Source: JBFWVD01 sp050246915
GTDB lineage: Bacteria; Actinomycetota; Acidimicrobiia; Acidimicrobiales; Ilumatobacteraceae
Direction of reading: 5' to 3'
Assembly: GCA_050246915.1 (NCBI GenBank)
Contig: JBFWVD010000089.1
Coordinates: 1 to 18,146 of the forward strand
Length of the DNA stretch: 18,146 nucleotides
Part shown: one piece after another, positions 1 through 7,892 of the stretch
How positions within the stretch are numbered: the first letter of the stretch is position 1
Layout of the letters: each line of letters opens with the position of its first letter
Translations under genes and position numbers: made by a program
The notes under the pieces: generated by a model
The model's database searches: none
What the model was told of the DNA's origin: nothing
Seen by the model: only the letters and a program-made list of their open reading frames with translations

Positions 1-408
1 CGTGGAAACGCCGGCCGGAGATCTCGTCGGCGATGATGCGACCCAACGCGACTTGGGTGACGTGGACCACGGGAGGAGGTTCAGCTTCTCGACGTGCTCG
101 AGGTCGACCAGCTTCTCCAGTTCCTCGGCGCGTCCCTTGATGACGACGCTCCATGCGTCACCGCTCCACGAATCGTAGCCATCGACCTCATAGGCGACAG
201 CACGCCCGCAAACCGCGCCGGCGAGTTTGGTGCCCGCCTCGGTCTTGAACACAACGGTGCGCTGATCCACAGCGTGGTTGATGGGGAAGATGTCGGGATG
301 CTCAGCGATGCTCACAGCAAGGCGACCGACCTCGGCTTCGCCCATGAGGCGCCAACACTCCTCGGGATCGAGCAAGGTCATCCCGGTCTTCGGGTCGGTG
401 CTCCTCAT
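1..408 (-). CDS. Pyridoxamine 5'-phosphate oxidase-like flavin-nucleotide-binding protein, partial, probable frameshift
   Basis: The minus-strand frame is open from an ATG at 408 to the window edge, giving 136 codons with no stop. A good Shine-Dalgarno (AGGGGG, 415-420) sits 6 bases before the ATG. The protein has the layout of the small PPOX/NimA-like FMN-binding split-barrel family: LDPEECWRLMGEAEVGRLAV at residues 13-32, DIFPINHAVD at 39-48, a KTEAGTKLAGA segment near 55-65, and AWSVVIKGRAEEL at 85-97. These proteins bind FMN, F420 or heme; which one cannot be told here. The in-frame end (after RWV at 121-123) does not look like the family. Dropping to another frame at about 38-42 gives RIIADEISGRRFH, which is what the family's C-terminus looks like. 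A one-base deletion is therefore likely, either a real mutation or a sequence error. The 3' end lies outside the window. Confidence 0.8.
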   Translation of the reverse strand, partial: MRSTDPKTGMTLLDPEECWRLMGEAEVGRLAVSIAEHPDIFPINHAVDQRTVVFKTEAGTKLAGAVCGRAVAYEVDGYDSWSGDAWSVVIKGRAEELEKLVDLEHVEKLNLLPWSTSPKSRWVASSPTRSPAGVST

Positions 409-448
409 CGAAAGCCCCCTTTGGGCGATTGAGCGCATCTGGCGCGCC

Positions 449-480
449 TGATGATGTGTCCTTCGATTGCCTCATCATCA
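449..480. promoter_or_regulatory. Inverted repeat in divergent intergenic region
   Basis: The 199-base space 409-607 between two divergent genes contains perfect 8-base arms TGATGATG (449-456) and CATCATCA (473-480) with a 16-base spacer. The length and position would suit a dimeric regulator's operator or a weak hairpin in the leader of the minus-strand gene. Nothing else convincing is seen in this gap except a poor promoter-like pair for the plus gene (TTGACG at 523-528, TACGAC at 544-549, spacer only 15). Function is inferred only. Confidence 0.3.
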
Positions 481-607
481 ATGGCATCCCGGGCGTCGCC
501 GGCACAGGGCATCGAGTCGGCGTTGACGGGGCCGGAAGTCACCTACGACGTACCCGGTCGACGTGCATGGGGCCGATACGGTCGCATCCGTCAGCGAGGA
601 GGGTCAG

Positions 608-2254
608 ATGCGGCGGACACCGTTGAACCGATGGGCGCTCGGAGTGGCGATGAGTGCATTGGTGCTCGCCGCCGCGTGCAGCGACGACGGGGGCGGGTCG
701 AGCGACACCATCGGCTCGCTGAACGACACCGTCACACCCAGCGACGCTGATACCGCCTCGTCCACGATCGGTGCATCGACGACGGCTGCGACCGCTGGAC
801 CGGCGACGACGAGCGCGTCCGGTGATCCGACGCAGGCCACTGATCCGCAGTCGTCACCGACCACGGTGTCGCGTGTCGAGATACCGGCGTTCGGACAGGA
901 CTGGAAGCCCGGGTGTCGCAATGTGGTGACCGCCGGAGGCGCCGTGCCGTCGACGTCACTGCTCGATTCCTTGACCACGTTTCGAGCGCTCGGCCCGAGC
1001 CCACAACTCGACATCGTCGTGCCACGCTCACCGCTGTTCCCCGACAACATCACCTCAGGCGGCCCCACCGACGACGCCGGGTACGTGTTCGTGGCGGCGA
1101 CGCGTCGCGGCATCGTGCTCGGCATCAATCCGAGCAGCCTCAGCGAGAACTCCTCATCGATGGTGTCGTTCATCGACCATGGTGGTGTACGACGTTGGAC
1201 CCGTTGCTTCCCGGATCGGTTGCTCGGCGTGTTCGCCTCGCCCGCGTCGTCGGGGCCGACGGCAACTGGATCTGTGTACATCGCGACGCTCACCGAGGCG
1301 GGAGACGGTCCGTCCTCGGCGGCCTGGCAATCGTTGGCTCTCACCGACGGGTCGGCCAACGACGCATTCGCCGATGCTGCAGAAGAAGCTGGCCTCGCCG
1401 TTGCCGACATGGAGAGCTATCGAGTGCTCGAAGCCCACGGGGATCTCGTGCTGCTCGGACGCGACCGCGACACCAGCATCACCCCGACGGCCCTGGCATT
1501 GCTCGACGTGAGCACCGGCAAGATGGCGAGCCCACCGATGGTCGCGTCAGCAGGCGACCAAGGTTGCGGCACGACGTTTCCCTACGGGTTCACCTCGGAC
1601 GGACATCTCACCGCCCGGGGTCCGGTGGTGGACGGGATCTCACCGACGGTTGCGGTGTGGACGGGCGAGCGATGGACCGATGATGTGGCACAACTGCGGG
1701 CGTTGCCGATGGATGTGACGTTCGGATGCGGCGAGGCCGCGTTGCTGCGCGGTGTCGACGGCACCGGTGCGCCGCGATGGAGTCGACCCGATCTCCAGCA
1801 ACCCAGTCTCGAGGGGGTCTACATCGCCCGAGACGGAGACACCGCCGTGATGCAGGTGTGTGCCGGCAAGGCACCGGCCGACGGCATCTGCTCCACGGAG
1901 CTCATCGGCGTCGATACCCGCACCGGCGTCACACGATGGTCGCTGCCCGGTTTCCGGGAGATGCCCATCGGGGTGACAGGCGGCAAGCTCATCACCAATC
2001 TCGGTGACACGCTGTCCACCGATGAATCGGCGCGCGGCTGGGCCATGTTCGATGTCGTCACCGGCGTGGCCATCAGCGGTCAGCGTTGGGATGATCCGGC
2101 GGCATTCCATCAGGGGTGCTGCGGCGAGGGTGAGTACTTCCATGTGCACGTGTTCGGTGGGGTCGTCGTCGTGGTGGCTGACGAGCACGTGCGGGTCTGG
2201 TACCCCGGCGATGCCGCGGTGCAGTTGGCGGCGGACGCGCTGACCCTGCCCTGA
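608..2254 (+). CDS. Secreted lipoprotein with beta-propeller (PQQ-like) repeats
   Basis: Encodes 548 aa. The ATG at 608 is chosen over upstream in-frame starts because AGGAGGG (597-603) lies just before it and because it places a lipoprotein signal at the very N-terminus: RR at 2-3, a hydrophobic stretch, and lipobox LAAAC with Cys24 as the lipidated residue. Residues 25 to about 95 are a Ser/Thr/Ala/Asp-rich linker typical of actinobacterial surface lipoproteins. The rest has repeated beta-rich blocks ending in aromatic-containing strands, such as GVRRWTRCF, GAPRWSRP and TRTGVTRWSLPGF. The DTRTG-x3-RW pattern is characteristic of PQQ-like/quinoprotein beta-propellers that bind no known cofactor. 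Several Cys are spaced as possible disulphides. It is likely anchored outside the membrane; a ligand or enzymatic role cannot be assigned. It stands alone, convergent with the next gene. Confidence 0.85.
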   Translation: MRRTPLNRWALGVAMSALVLAAACSDDGGGSSDTIGSLNDTVTPSDADTASSTIGASTTAATAGPATTSASGDPTQATDPQSSPTTVSRVEIPAFGQDWKPGCRNVVTAGGAVPSTSLLDSLTTFRALGPSPQLDIVVPRSPLFPDNITSGGPTDDAGYVFVAATRRGIVLGINPSSLSENSSSMVSFIDHGGVRRWTRCFPDRLLGVFASPASSGPTATGSVYIATLTEAGDGPSSAAWQSLALTDGSANDAFADAAEEAGLAVADMESYRVLEAHGDLVLLGRDRDTSITPTALALLDVSTGKMASPPMVASAGDQGCGTTFPYGFTSDGHLTARGPVVDGISPTVAVWTGERWTDDVAQLRALPMDVTFGCGEAALLRGVDGTGAPRWSRPDLQQPSLEGVYIARDGDTAVMQVCAGKAPADGICSTELIGVDTRTGVTRWSLPGFREMPIGVTGGKLITNLGDTLSTDESARGWAMFDVVTGVAISGQRWDDPAAFHQGCCGEGEYFHVHVFGGVVVVVADEHVRVWYPGDAAVQLAADALTLP

Positions 2255-2306
2255 CCGTTCGCTGGCACGATCGCCCAGCAGCGCGCCGTATCGTTGGCGA
2301 CGTCGG

Positions 2307-3326
2307 TCAGATGCCGCGCCACAGCTGCAACGGTGTGCGATCGCGGGGTCCGGCGAACGGCACTGCGACCGACGCGCCACTCGAGCCGGCCGACGCGTAG
2401 CAGGCGCAGGTGATGTCGAGCACGGCCCGACCGAACAAGGCATCGGACAGCGGAGCGACGCCAGCATCGAAATCGCCGAGCATCGAACGCAGCTGAGCGT
2501 TGTAGCCCAGGTCCTCCAAGATCGTCGGTTCTTGTCGGGCGCGGGGCACCTCGTGACGATCTCCGTTCACCTCGAGCATCGGTTCCGGGCGGATCTCGGC
2601 CCGCACCACTGCGATGGCCGACGACGCCTGAACGTCCCACAGCGGGCTGGACGCCTGCCAGCTGGCGATGACGACGGCCCGCAGACCGCTGGAGAACGTG
2701 AGCTCGACTTCGGCGTGCTCATCGCTGTCGTGACGCGCGCCGTTGCCGTTCCAGCCGCGCAGCGTGCAGCGCACAGAGGTGACGACGGCGGGAGCTGCCA
2801 ACATCATGGCCACCGCCAGGGGATGCACGCCGAGATCGAACAACACTCCACCGCCCCACGCGTCGGTGGTGAACGCTCCCCATGCCGGGCGATCCTGCAG
2901 GGCTCGCACCTCGAGATGGGTGAGCGCACCGAGCTGAGCAACGCGGGCATGCACGGCGGCGAGGATGGGAGCGAACACCAGGTTCTCGGCATATCCCACG
3001 CGAGCGCCGCCGACGTCGACGAGGCGATCGGCCTGGGCGAGTGTGATCGTGAACGGCTTCTCGACGATGACCGCCGCACCGCGTTCGAGCATGTTCACGG
3101 CGTCGTCCATGTGTCGGAACGGCGGGGTGGCCACGATCACCGTTCCCGCCCGGGCCGGGAGCCGATCGCTCGCGATGATCGGCACCCCCATCCCCGCCAC
3201 GTGCGGATGTGGCGCGCCGGGATCGCGCGATCCGAAGGCAAGGACCCGCAGTCTTGATGCCCGGGCGGCCAGGCTGTGCACCGCGGCGATCGTGCCCGTC
3301 CCGACGATGGCGAGGGTGTCGTTCAT
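2307..3326 (-). CDS. Gfo/Idh/MocA family NAD(P)-dependent oxidoreductase
   Basis: Encodes 339 aa, close to the usual family length. The N-terminal Rossmann fold shows the dinucleotide motif at residues 7-14 (IVGTGTIA). A beta-strand then leads to ATPPFRH (66-72), and the family's EKP signature lies at 89-91 (VIVEKPF). The C-terminal half carries the family motif DLGVHPLA (164-171), whose His is the usual catalytic or substrate residue. The family oxidises or reduces sugars, inositols and related hydroxy compounds with NAD(P)(H); the substrate is not predictable here. The start ATG at 3326 overlaps the TGA of the upstream F420-type gene (ATGA), so the two are translationally coupled and probably co-transcribed from the promoter near 4320. 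A longer open frame upstream of 3326 runs inside the neighbouring gene and is not needed. Confidence 0.9.
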   Translation of the reverse strand: MNDTLAIVGTGTIAAVHSLAARASRLRVLAFGSRDPGAPHPHVAGMGVPIIASDRLPARAGTVIVATPPFRHMDDAVNMLERGAAVIVEKPFTITLAQADRLVDVGGARVGYAENLVFAPILAAVHARVAQLGALTHLEVRALQDRPAWGAFTTDAWGGGVLFDLGVHPLAVAMMLAAPAVVTSVRCTLRGWNGNGARHDSDEHAEVELTFSSGLRAVVIASWQASSPLWDVQASSAIAVVRAEIRPEPMLEVNGDRHEVPRARQEPTILEDLGYNAQLRSMLGDFDAGVAPLSDALFGRAVLDITCACYASAGSSGASVAVPFAGPRDRTPLQLWRGI

Positions 3327-4309
3327 CGGCCGGTCAACGCCGCGACAACCGGTGCCATGGCGTCGAGCGATTCTGCGCCGACGATGACGTAGCTGAAGCC
3401 CCATCGTTCCCTGCTGCGCTCGAGGTCCTCGATGATCTGCGCCACTGAACCGATGAGGGCGAACGGGCTCTCGGTCACCTGCGCTTCGGTCATACCGGTG
3501 AACCCGGCCACGCCGGCCACCGATGTGGCCCGGTCGTTGGTGACATCGACCATGAAGCACCGGATGTTCAACTCGATGTCGCCGTAGCGATCGCCGGCTG
3601 CGGTCCGGACGATCTCGACCTTGGCGTCGACTTGCTCGGCGGTCATGTCGCCGATGACCGCCGAGCCAATGGCCCCGGTGTGCAACGACGGATTGATGCC
3701 GACGATCTCGGCGCGCTTTGCCGCGATGGTGAGCACCCTCGGCCCGCCACCGCCGATGAGCAGCGGCGGACGGGGTTGTTGGACCGGATGGGGATGGGCG
3801 GTGTGTTCAGTGATCGTGTAGTGCACGCCGCGATAGGAGAACGGCCCGGGGCTCAGGAGCCCGCAGATGACGTCGAGTCCCTCTTCGAAGCGATCGACCC
3901 GCACCTTCGGTGTGTCGTAGACGATGCCTGCCTGGTCGTAGTCGGTGCGCATCCACCCGGCGCCCAACCCGATCTCCAAGCGTCCCTGCGAGAGCACGTC
4001 CAAGGTGGCCAGCTCCTTGGCCAACACGAGGGGGTGCTTGTAGTCGTTGTCCCACACGAGGGCACCGACTCGGAGGTGGGTCGTCGCCATGGCCGCAGCC
4101 GTCAGCGCGGGAACTGGGGCGAACTGAGCGTCGAAGTGATCGGGCATGGTGAGGGTCGAATAGCCGAGCGCTTCTATGTGCCGGGCGAGGTCCAGCCACT
4201 TCGGACCGCTCCCAGCGCTCGACACCTGCACTCCGAAACGGAATGGGCGACGGGCGGTGCGGGGACGTTGTGTGAGGTGTGCCCCGGTCGGTGGATCAGC
4301 GCTCGACAT
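3323..4309 (-). CDS. LLM-class F420-dependent oxidoreductase (MSMEG_2516-like)
   Basis: Encodes 328 aa. This is a luciferase-like monooxygenase TIM-barrel protein of the F420-using branch, resembling the TIGR03621 (MSMEG_2516) family. Visible landmarks are FGVQVSSAGSG (25-35), LGYSTLTMPDHFD (48-60), the WDND segment near 86-89, the family signature LDVLSQGRLEIGLGAGWM (103-120), and a glycine-rich PPLLIGGGGPRVL (181-193) that lines the cofactor phosphate in related enzymes. Such enzymes use coenzyme F420 (sometimes FMN) for hydride transfer; the substrate is unknown. It is the first gene of a two-gene operon, with its TGA overlapping the ATG of the Gfo/Idh/MocA gene. The start at 4309 lies only 8 bases after a TACCGT -10 box, so the mRNA is nearly leaderless. 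The first 22 residues are extra to the core fold. Confidence 0.92.
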   Translation of the reverse strand: MSSADPPTGAHLTQRPRTARRPFRFGVQVSSAGSGPKWLDLARHIEALGYSTLTMPDHFDAQFAPVPALTAAAMATTHLRVGALVWDNDYKHPLVLAKELATLDVLSQGRLEIGLGAGWMRTDYDQAGIVYDTPKVRVDRFEEGLDVICGLLSPGPFSYRGVHYTITEHTAHPHPVQQPRPPLLIGGGGPRVLTIAAKRAEIVGINPSLHTGAIGSAVIGDMTAEQVDAKVEIVRTAAGDRYGDIELNIRCFMVDVTNDRATSVAGVAGFTGMTEAQVTESPFALIGSVAQIIEDLERSRERWGFSYVIVGAESLDAMAPVVAALTGR

Positions 4310-4317
4310 GGCGCGGG

Positions 4318-4323
4318 ACGGTA
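4318..4323 (-). promoter_or_regulatory. Putative -10 box (TACCGT) for the F420 oxidoreductase operon
   Basis: TACCGT on the minus strand fits TANNNT and ends 8 bases before the ATG at 4309, which would leave a leader of only about 2 bases. No clear -35 is seen. It lies within the 55-base divergent region 4310-4364 shared with the penicillin-binding protein gene. Confidence 0.4.
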
Positions 4324-4352
4324 GCCGCCGCCGCTGTCGGCCGTGGCGCTCC

Positions 4353-4358
4353 TACCAT
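4353..4358 (+). promoter_or_regulatory. Putative -10 box (TACCAT) of a leaderless penicillin-binding protein mRNA
   Basis: TACCAT matches TANNNT and ends exactly 6 bases before the GTG at 4365. Transcription would therefore begin at or next to the start codon. There is no Shine-Dalgarno before this GTG, which agrees with a leaderless transcript. No clear -35 is visible. Confidence 0.45.
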
Positions 4359-4364
4359 GGTCGT

Positions 4365-6644
4365 GTGCGCGGCCTCGTGAAGTATGTGATCGCTGTCGGC
4401 CTGGCAGGGCTGGGGACGGCATCGGCAGTGGCCGCCGCGGCACCGCAGGTGGAGGCCATCTTCACCGCTCATCGCTCCACGTCGTCGCTCCCCGAGCTCA
4501 GCACCTTGGCCGAGCGTTCGGTGATGTACGACGTGAACGGCAATCAGATCCAGATCTTCACCGCGGCCGAGAATCGCAAACCGGTCGCCATCGACGAGGT
4601 CTCCCAAGGCGTCATCGACGCAGTGCTGGCCACCGAGGACGAGGGCTTCTATCGGCACGAGGGTGTCAACCTCCGCTCGTTGTTGCGGGCCACGCTGGCC
4701 AACGTGTCCGCCGGTGGCGTGGTCCAGGGCGGCTCGACCATCACCCAACAGGTGGTCAAGCTCGGCCTCGTCGGATCCAAGCGTGACGCCGACCGCAAGA
4801 TCCGCGAGGCGATGTACGCCTTGCGACTCGAGAAGCAGCTCACCAAGAGCGAGATCCTCGAGCGATATCTCAACAGCGTTTACTTCGGCAACGGGGCCTA
4901 CGGCGTGAAGGCCGCCGCCGAGGTGTACTTCGGCAAGGACGTGAAAGATCTCGGGTTGAAGGAGGGCGCGTTCCTCGCCGGACTCATCCGCAACCCCAAC
5001 GGCTACGACCCGTTCCGCTACCCGCAGCGCTTCATGACACGGCGACGGTTCGTTCTCGATCGCCTCGTCGATCTGGGCAAGATGACACGCGCCGACGCCG
5101 ATGCGATCGCGGCCGAGCAGCCACCGATCCGCAGCTTCGCCACCCCCGAGCGCCAGCCCGCACCGACGTACTTCGTGGCCCGGGCCAAGCAGGCGTTGCT
5201 GAAGGATCCATCGATGCTCGGTGATACCGATCTCGATCGGTACAACGCGCTCTTCACCGGCGGCCTCAGGATCTACACGACGTTCGATCCTCATCTGCAG
5301 CAACTGGCCGAGCAGGCAAGGACCGATCTCATGCCGGACACCGGTGGACAGTTCGAGGCGGCTCTGGCATCGGTCGATCCGCGCACCGGTGCGGTGAAGG
5401 CGCTCGTCGGGGGCCCGGGCTTCGATGTCCTCAACTTCGACCTGTCCACTCAGGGTCGCAACCAGGCCGGTTCGTCGTTCAAGACTTTCGTGCTCGTCGC
5501 CGCGCTCGAAGGTGGTGCACGGCCCGGTGATGTCATCGATGGCAACGCAGGTTGCAGCTTCACCATCCCCGGACAGAAGGAGCCCTACACCCCGAGTGGC
5601 CACGGCGCCGGTGTGGGCACCATCGAAAAGATGTTCGCCTCGTCCATCAACTGCGCGTTCGTGCGCATGGGCCTCATCGTCCACCCCGAGCGCGTCGTGG
5701 AGACCGCTGAGCGGATGGGCATTCCCAAGGGCATCTTGCAGCCCTACGCATCGATCGCCCTCGGCACGTTCGGCGTGTCGCCACTCAACATGGCCTCGTC
5801 GTACGGCACGCTGGCGGCCGAGGGGGTGCGGCACGATCCTTACTACATCGAGCGGATCGAGGATCGAAAGGGCAACGTGATCTATCAACACGAGGCCCGA
5901 GGGCAACAGGTGGTCGATCGTGACATCGCCCTCACTGCCCAGAAGATCATGCAGGGCGTCGTCACCGGGGGCACCGGCAAGAAGGCCAGGATCGATGGGC
6001 GCGAGGTGGCAGGAAAGACCGGGACCACCAACAACTCGGCCGATGTGTGGTTCGTCGGTTACACACCGCAGTTGTCGACAGCGGTGTGGATCGGATCACG
6101 CTATGGCGACAGCGAGACCGTGAAGTTGAACGGCAAGGTGCAGTTCGGCGGTGATCTCCCCGCCCAGATCTGGCAACGCTTCACCTCGACCGCGCTCGAA
6201 GGCGTCGATCCGACGCCGTTCAACACGCCGGCCCCGTATTCGAAGAGTCGTGGTCCGGCGCGCTTGGTGTTGCCGAGCGATGAGTGCTGGGCCAAAGCGG
6301 CCACCGCTGACCCTGCCGCCGATCCTGCGGCTCCGCCCGCTCCGGCGGTGGACACCAACCTCGACTACTCCGACAAGGTCCCGCCCACGTTGATGCCGAC
6401 CCCGCTCGACCCTCGCCTGGCGCCGATTCCCCTGGTGCCCGTGGCGGGCTACACCGTCCAGCCCTGCCGTGTGGTGATCGCGGCGTTCAAGGCCGCAGAA
6501 GAAGCGGCCAAGACCTCGACAACGGTCGCAGAGACGACGTCCGTACCCGCCACGACGACCCCCTCGACGTCGAGCACGCTGGCACCCATAGCGGCCGCCA
6601 CCACCGTGGCAGCCGCGGCCGTGCCCACGACGACGTCCGGATGA
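4365..6644 (+). CDS. Class A penicillin-binding protein (bifunctional transglycosylase/transpeptidase)
   Basis: Encodes 759 aa from the GTG at 4365. An upstream ATG at 4176 in the same frame would run antisense through the F420 gene and bury the membrane anchor, so it is rejected. Residues 5-27 form the single N-terminal membrane span. The GT51 transglycosylase domain follows, with catalytic Glu91 in ATEDEGFYRHEG and GGSTITQQVVKL near 122-133. The transpeptidase domain has all three active-site motifs: SSFK (Ser370, Lys373), SIN (427-429) and KTGT (551-554). It polymerises and cross-links peptidoglycan from lipid II outside the membrane. From about residue 640 the protein ends in a Pro/Ala/Thr-rich tail containing two Cys, probably unstructured or wall-spanning, as in many actinobacterial PonA-like proteins. 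It heads a plus-strand run of four genes and diverges from the F420 operon. Confidence 0.95.
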   Translation: MRGLVKYVIAVGLAGLGTASAVAAAAPQVEAIFTAHRSTSSLPELSTLAERSVMYDVNGNQIQIFTAAENRKPVAIDEVSQGVIDAVLATEDEGFYRHEGVNLRSLLRATLANVSAGGVVQGGSTITQQVVKLGLVGSKRDADRKIREAMYALRLEKQLTKSEILERYLNSVYFGNGAYGVKAAAEVYFGKDVKDLGLKEGAFLAGLIRNPNGYDPFRYPQRFMTRRRFVLDRLVDLGKMTRADADAIAAEQPPIRSFATPERQPAPTYFVARAKQALLKDPSMLGDTDLDRYNALFTGGLRIYTTFDPHLQQLAEQARTDLMPDTGGQFEAALASVDPRTGAVKALVGGPGFDVLNFDLSTQGRNQAGSSFKTFVLVAALEGGARPGDVIDGNAGCSFTIPGQKEPYTPSGHGAGVGTIEKMFASSINCAFVRMGLIVHPERVVETAERMGIPKGILQPYASIALGTFGVSPLNMASSYGTLAAEGVRHDPYYIERIEDRKGNVIYQHEARGQQVVDRDIALTAQKIMQGVVTGGTGKKARIDGREVAGKTGTTNNSADVWFVGYTPQLSTAVWIGSRYGDSETVKLNGKVQFGGDLPAQIWQRFTSTALEGVDPTPFNTPAPYSKSRGPARLVLPSDECWAKAATADPAADPAAPPAPAVDTNLDYSDKVPPTLMPTPLDPRLAPIPLVPVAGYTVQPCRVVIAAFKAAEEAAKTSTTVAETTSVPATTTPSTSSTLAPIAAATTVAAAAVPTTTSG

Positions 6645-6678
6645 ACCGGGCGAGCCGGTGAGCGGGCAGACTGGGGCG

Positions 6679-7386
6679 GTGTCCGACCTCGCCTCGCTCC
6701 TGACCCTGCAACATGTCGACACCGCCATCGATCAGGGGCGGCATCGTCGCACACACCTTCCCGAGGCCGCTGCGGCGAAGGCCGCTCGTGACGCCTTGAG
6801 TGCCGCTGAGGCCAAGCTGGCAGCGCTGACCGCCACGAAAGATGCCGACGAAGCCGAGCAGGCCACCCACGAGCACCGCATCGAGGAGTTCAACGCACGC
6901 ATCGTCGAGATCGACCGGCGCACCAAGATCGTCTCGGTCCCCAAGGAGCTGCAGGCGCTGTCGACCGAACGCGATGGGCTGGTGAACCGTCGCAGCGAGG
7001 CCGAGGACCGCGAGCTCGAGGTGATGGAGCGACTCGAGGCGGTGAGCGCTGAGATCGACGCGTTGAACCTCGTCATTGCCGATGCCCGAGCGGCCAACGA
7101 CGCCGCGACCATCGCGCTGGCCGAGGCGCAGGTGGCCGTGGACGGCGATCTCGCACGACTGGCACAGGAGCGCACCGACGCGGTGGCCAAGGTGCCGGCT
7201 GCGTTGCTCGCCACCTACGAATCGATGCGGCCCAAGCTCGGCGGCGTTGCCGTGGCCCAGCTCGAGCACGGGCATTGCACCGGCTGTCGCCTGCAGCTCC
7301 CAGCGTCGGAGATCGATCGCATCAAGCACCAGGCCGCCGATGAGATCGTCACTTGCGAGCAGTGCGGCCGCATCCTCGTTCGCTGA
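6679..7386 (+). CDS. Coiled-coil protein with C-terminal C4 zinc ribbon
   Basis: Encodes 235 aa from the GTG at 6679; a GTG at 6658 in the same frame is possible, but homologues usually begin near the sequence SDLASLLTLQHVD. A CAGACT hexamer ends 6 bases before 6679, the same spacing as other near-leaderless starts in this window. Residues about 30-170 are Ala/Glu/Arg-rich heptad-like helices forming a long coiled-coil hairpin. The C-terminus has two CxxC pairs (Cys200/203 and Cys226/229) in CTGCRLQLP and CEQCGRILVR. This is the PF02591-type zinc ribbon architecture (mycobacterial Rv2229c-like); the proposed roles, nucleic-acid or protein binding, are not firmly established. It lies 34 bases after the penicillin-binding protein and shortly before the membrane protein and histidine phosphatase. 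Confidence 0.88.
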   Translation: MSDLASLLTLQHVDTAIDQGRHRRTHLPEAAAAKAARDALSAAEAKLAALTATKDADEAEQATHEHRIEEFNARIVEIDRRTKIVSVPKELQALSTERDGLVNRRSEAEDRELEVMERLEAVSAEIDALNLVIADARAANDAATIALAEAQVAVDGDLARLAQERTDAVAKVPAALLATYESMRPKLGGVAVAQLEHGHCTGCRLQLPASEIDRIKHQAADEIVTCEQCGRILVR

Positions 7387-7402
7387 TCGGCATCTGACGA
7401 CC

Positions 7403-7891
7403 GTGTTCTTCTGGTTCATCGGCACCGCGTTGGTGACCATGTGGTTCGTCTTCCACGATCCTGCCATCGACCTGCGTATGGTCGTCGCCGGCGCGCTGGC
7501 ACCGGACGTGCTCGACGCACCATTCGGTGGTGCCCGCATCGCTCATTCGGTGACGTTCGCGGTCGCGGTGCTCACCGCAGTCATGTTGGGGACCATCGGT
7601 CGCCGCTTGCTGCGCCGACGTTTGGTGATGGTGGCCGTCGGCCTGATGCTGCATCTCGTCTTCGACGGAGTGGTGTCGAGCACCAAGGTGTTCTGGTGGC
7701 CGATCGGTGGCGACGCGTGGCCCGATGCTCGACTGCCGGTCATCGAGCGCGGCTTGTGGAACGTGCCACTCGAGATCGCCGGGCTGATCATGTGCGGATG
7801 GGCGTGGAAGACCTTCGGGTGGCAGGACCGGTCGCGGCGTGAGTTGTTGCGACGCACCGGCCGACTGGATCGTTCCTTCGTGGGGCGATGA
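7403..7891 (+). CDS. Small polytopic membrane protein, function unknown
   Basis: Encodes about 162 aa from the GTG at 7403, 16 bases after the zinc-ribbon gene. A later GTG near 7432 is an alternative, and no clear ribosome site decides. Hydrophobic segments are visible at about residues 2-17, 27-38, 50-66, 77-91 and 126-139. A polar/acidic motif ALAPDVLDAPFGG and conserved-looking His residues in IAHSVTF and HLVFDG recall the DUF457-like inner-membrane metal-dependent hydrolases, which place His and Asp residues at membrane edges. That assignment is tentative. The stop TGA (7889-7891) is one base from the start of the histidine phosphatase, so the two are likely translated in tandem. Confidence 0.75.
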   Translation: MFFWFIGTALVTMWFVFHDPAIDLRMVVAGALAPDVLDAPFGGARIAHSVTFAVAVLTAVMLGTIGRRLLRRRLVMVAVGLMLHLVFDGVVSSTKVFWWPIGGDAWPDARLPVIERGLWNVPLEIAGLIMCGWAWKTFGWQDRSRRELLRRTGRLDRSFVGR

Positions 7892-7892
7892 C

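Noticed and set aside
604..1410. Minus-strand open frame (268 codons)
   Set aside because: Antisense to the lipoprotein gene, which has a Shine-Dalgarno and a lipobox; the shadow has neither.
2251..2310. Inverted repeat CTGACCG/CGGTCAG around two convergent stops, possible terminator
   Set aside because: Only 7 bp arms with a loop of about 46 bases, and no T tract; likely reflects the two TGA stops with similar context.
4176..4364. Upstream ATG extending the penicillin-binding protein by 63 residues
   Set aside because: The extension is Arg/Cys-rich, antisense to the F420 gene, and would put a non-hydrophobic leader before the membrane anchor.
4296..5906. Long minus-strand open frame (536 codons)
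   Set aside because: Antisense to the penicillin-binding protein, which has intact GT51 and transpeptidase motifs. It has no recognisable domain.
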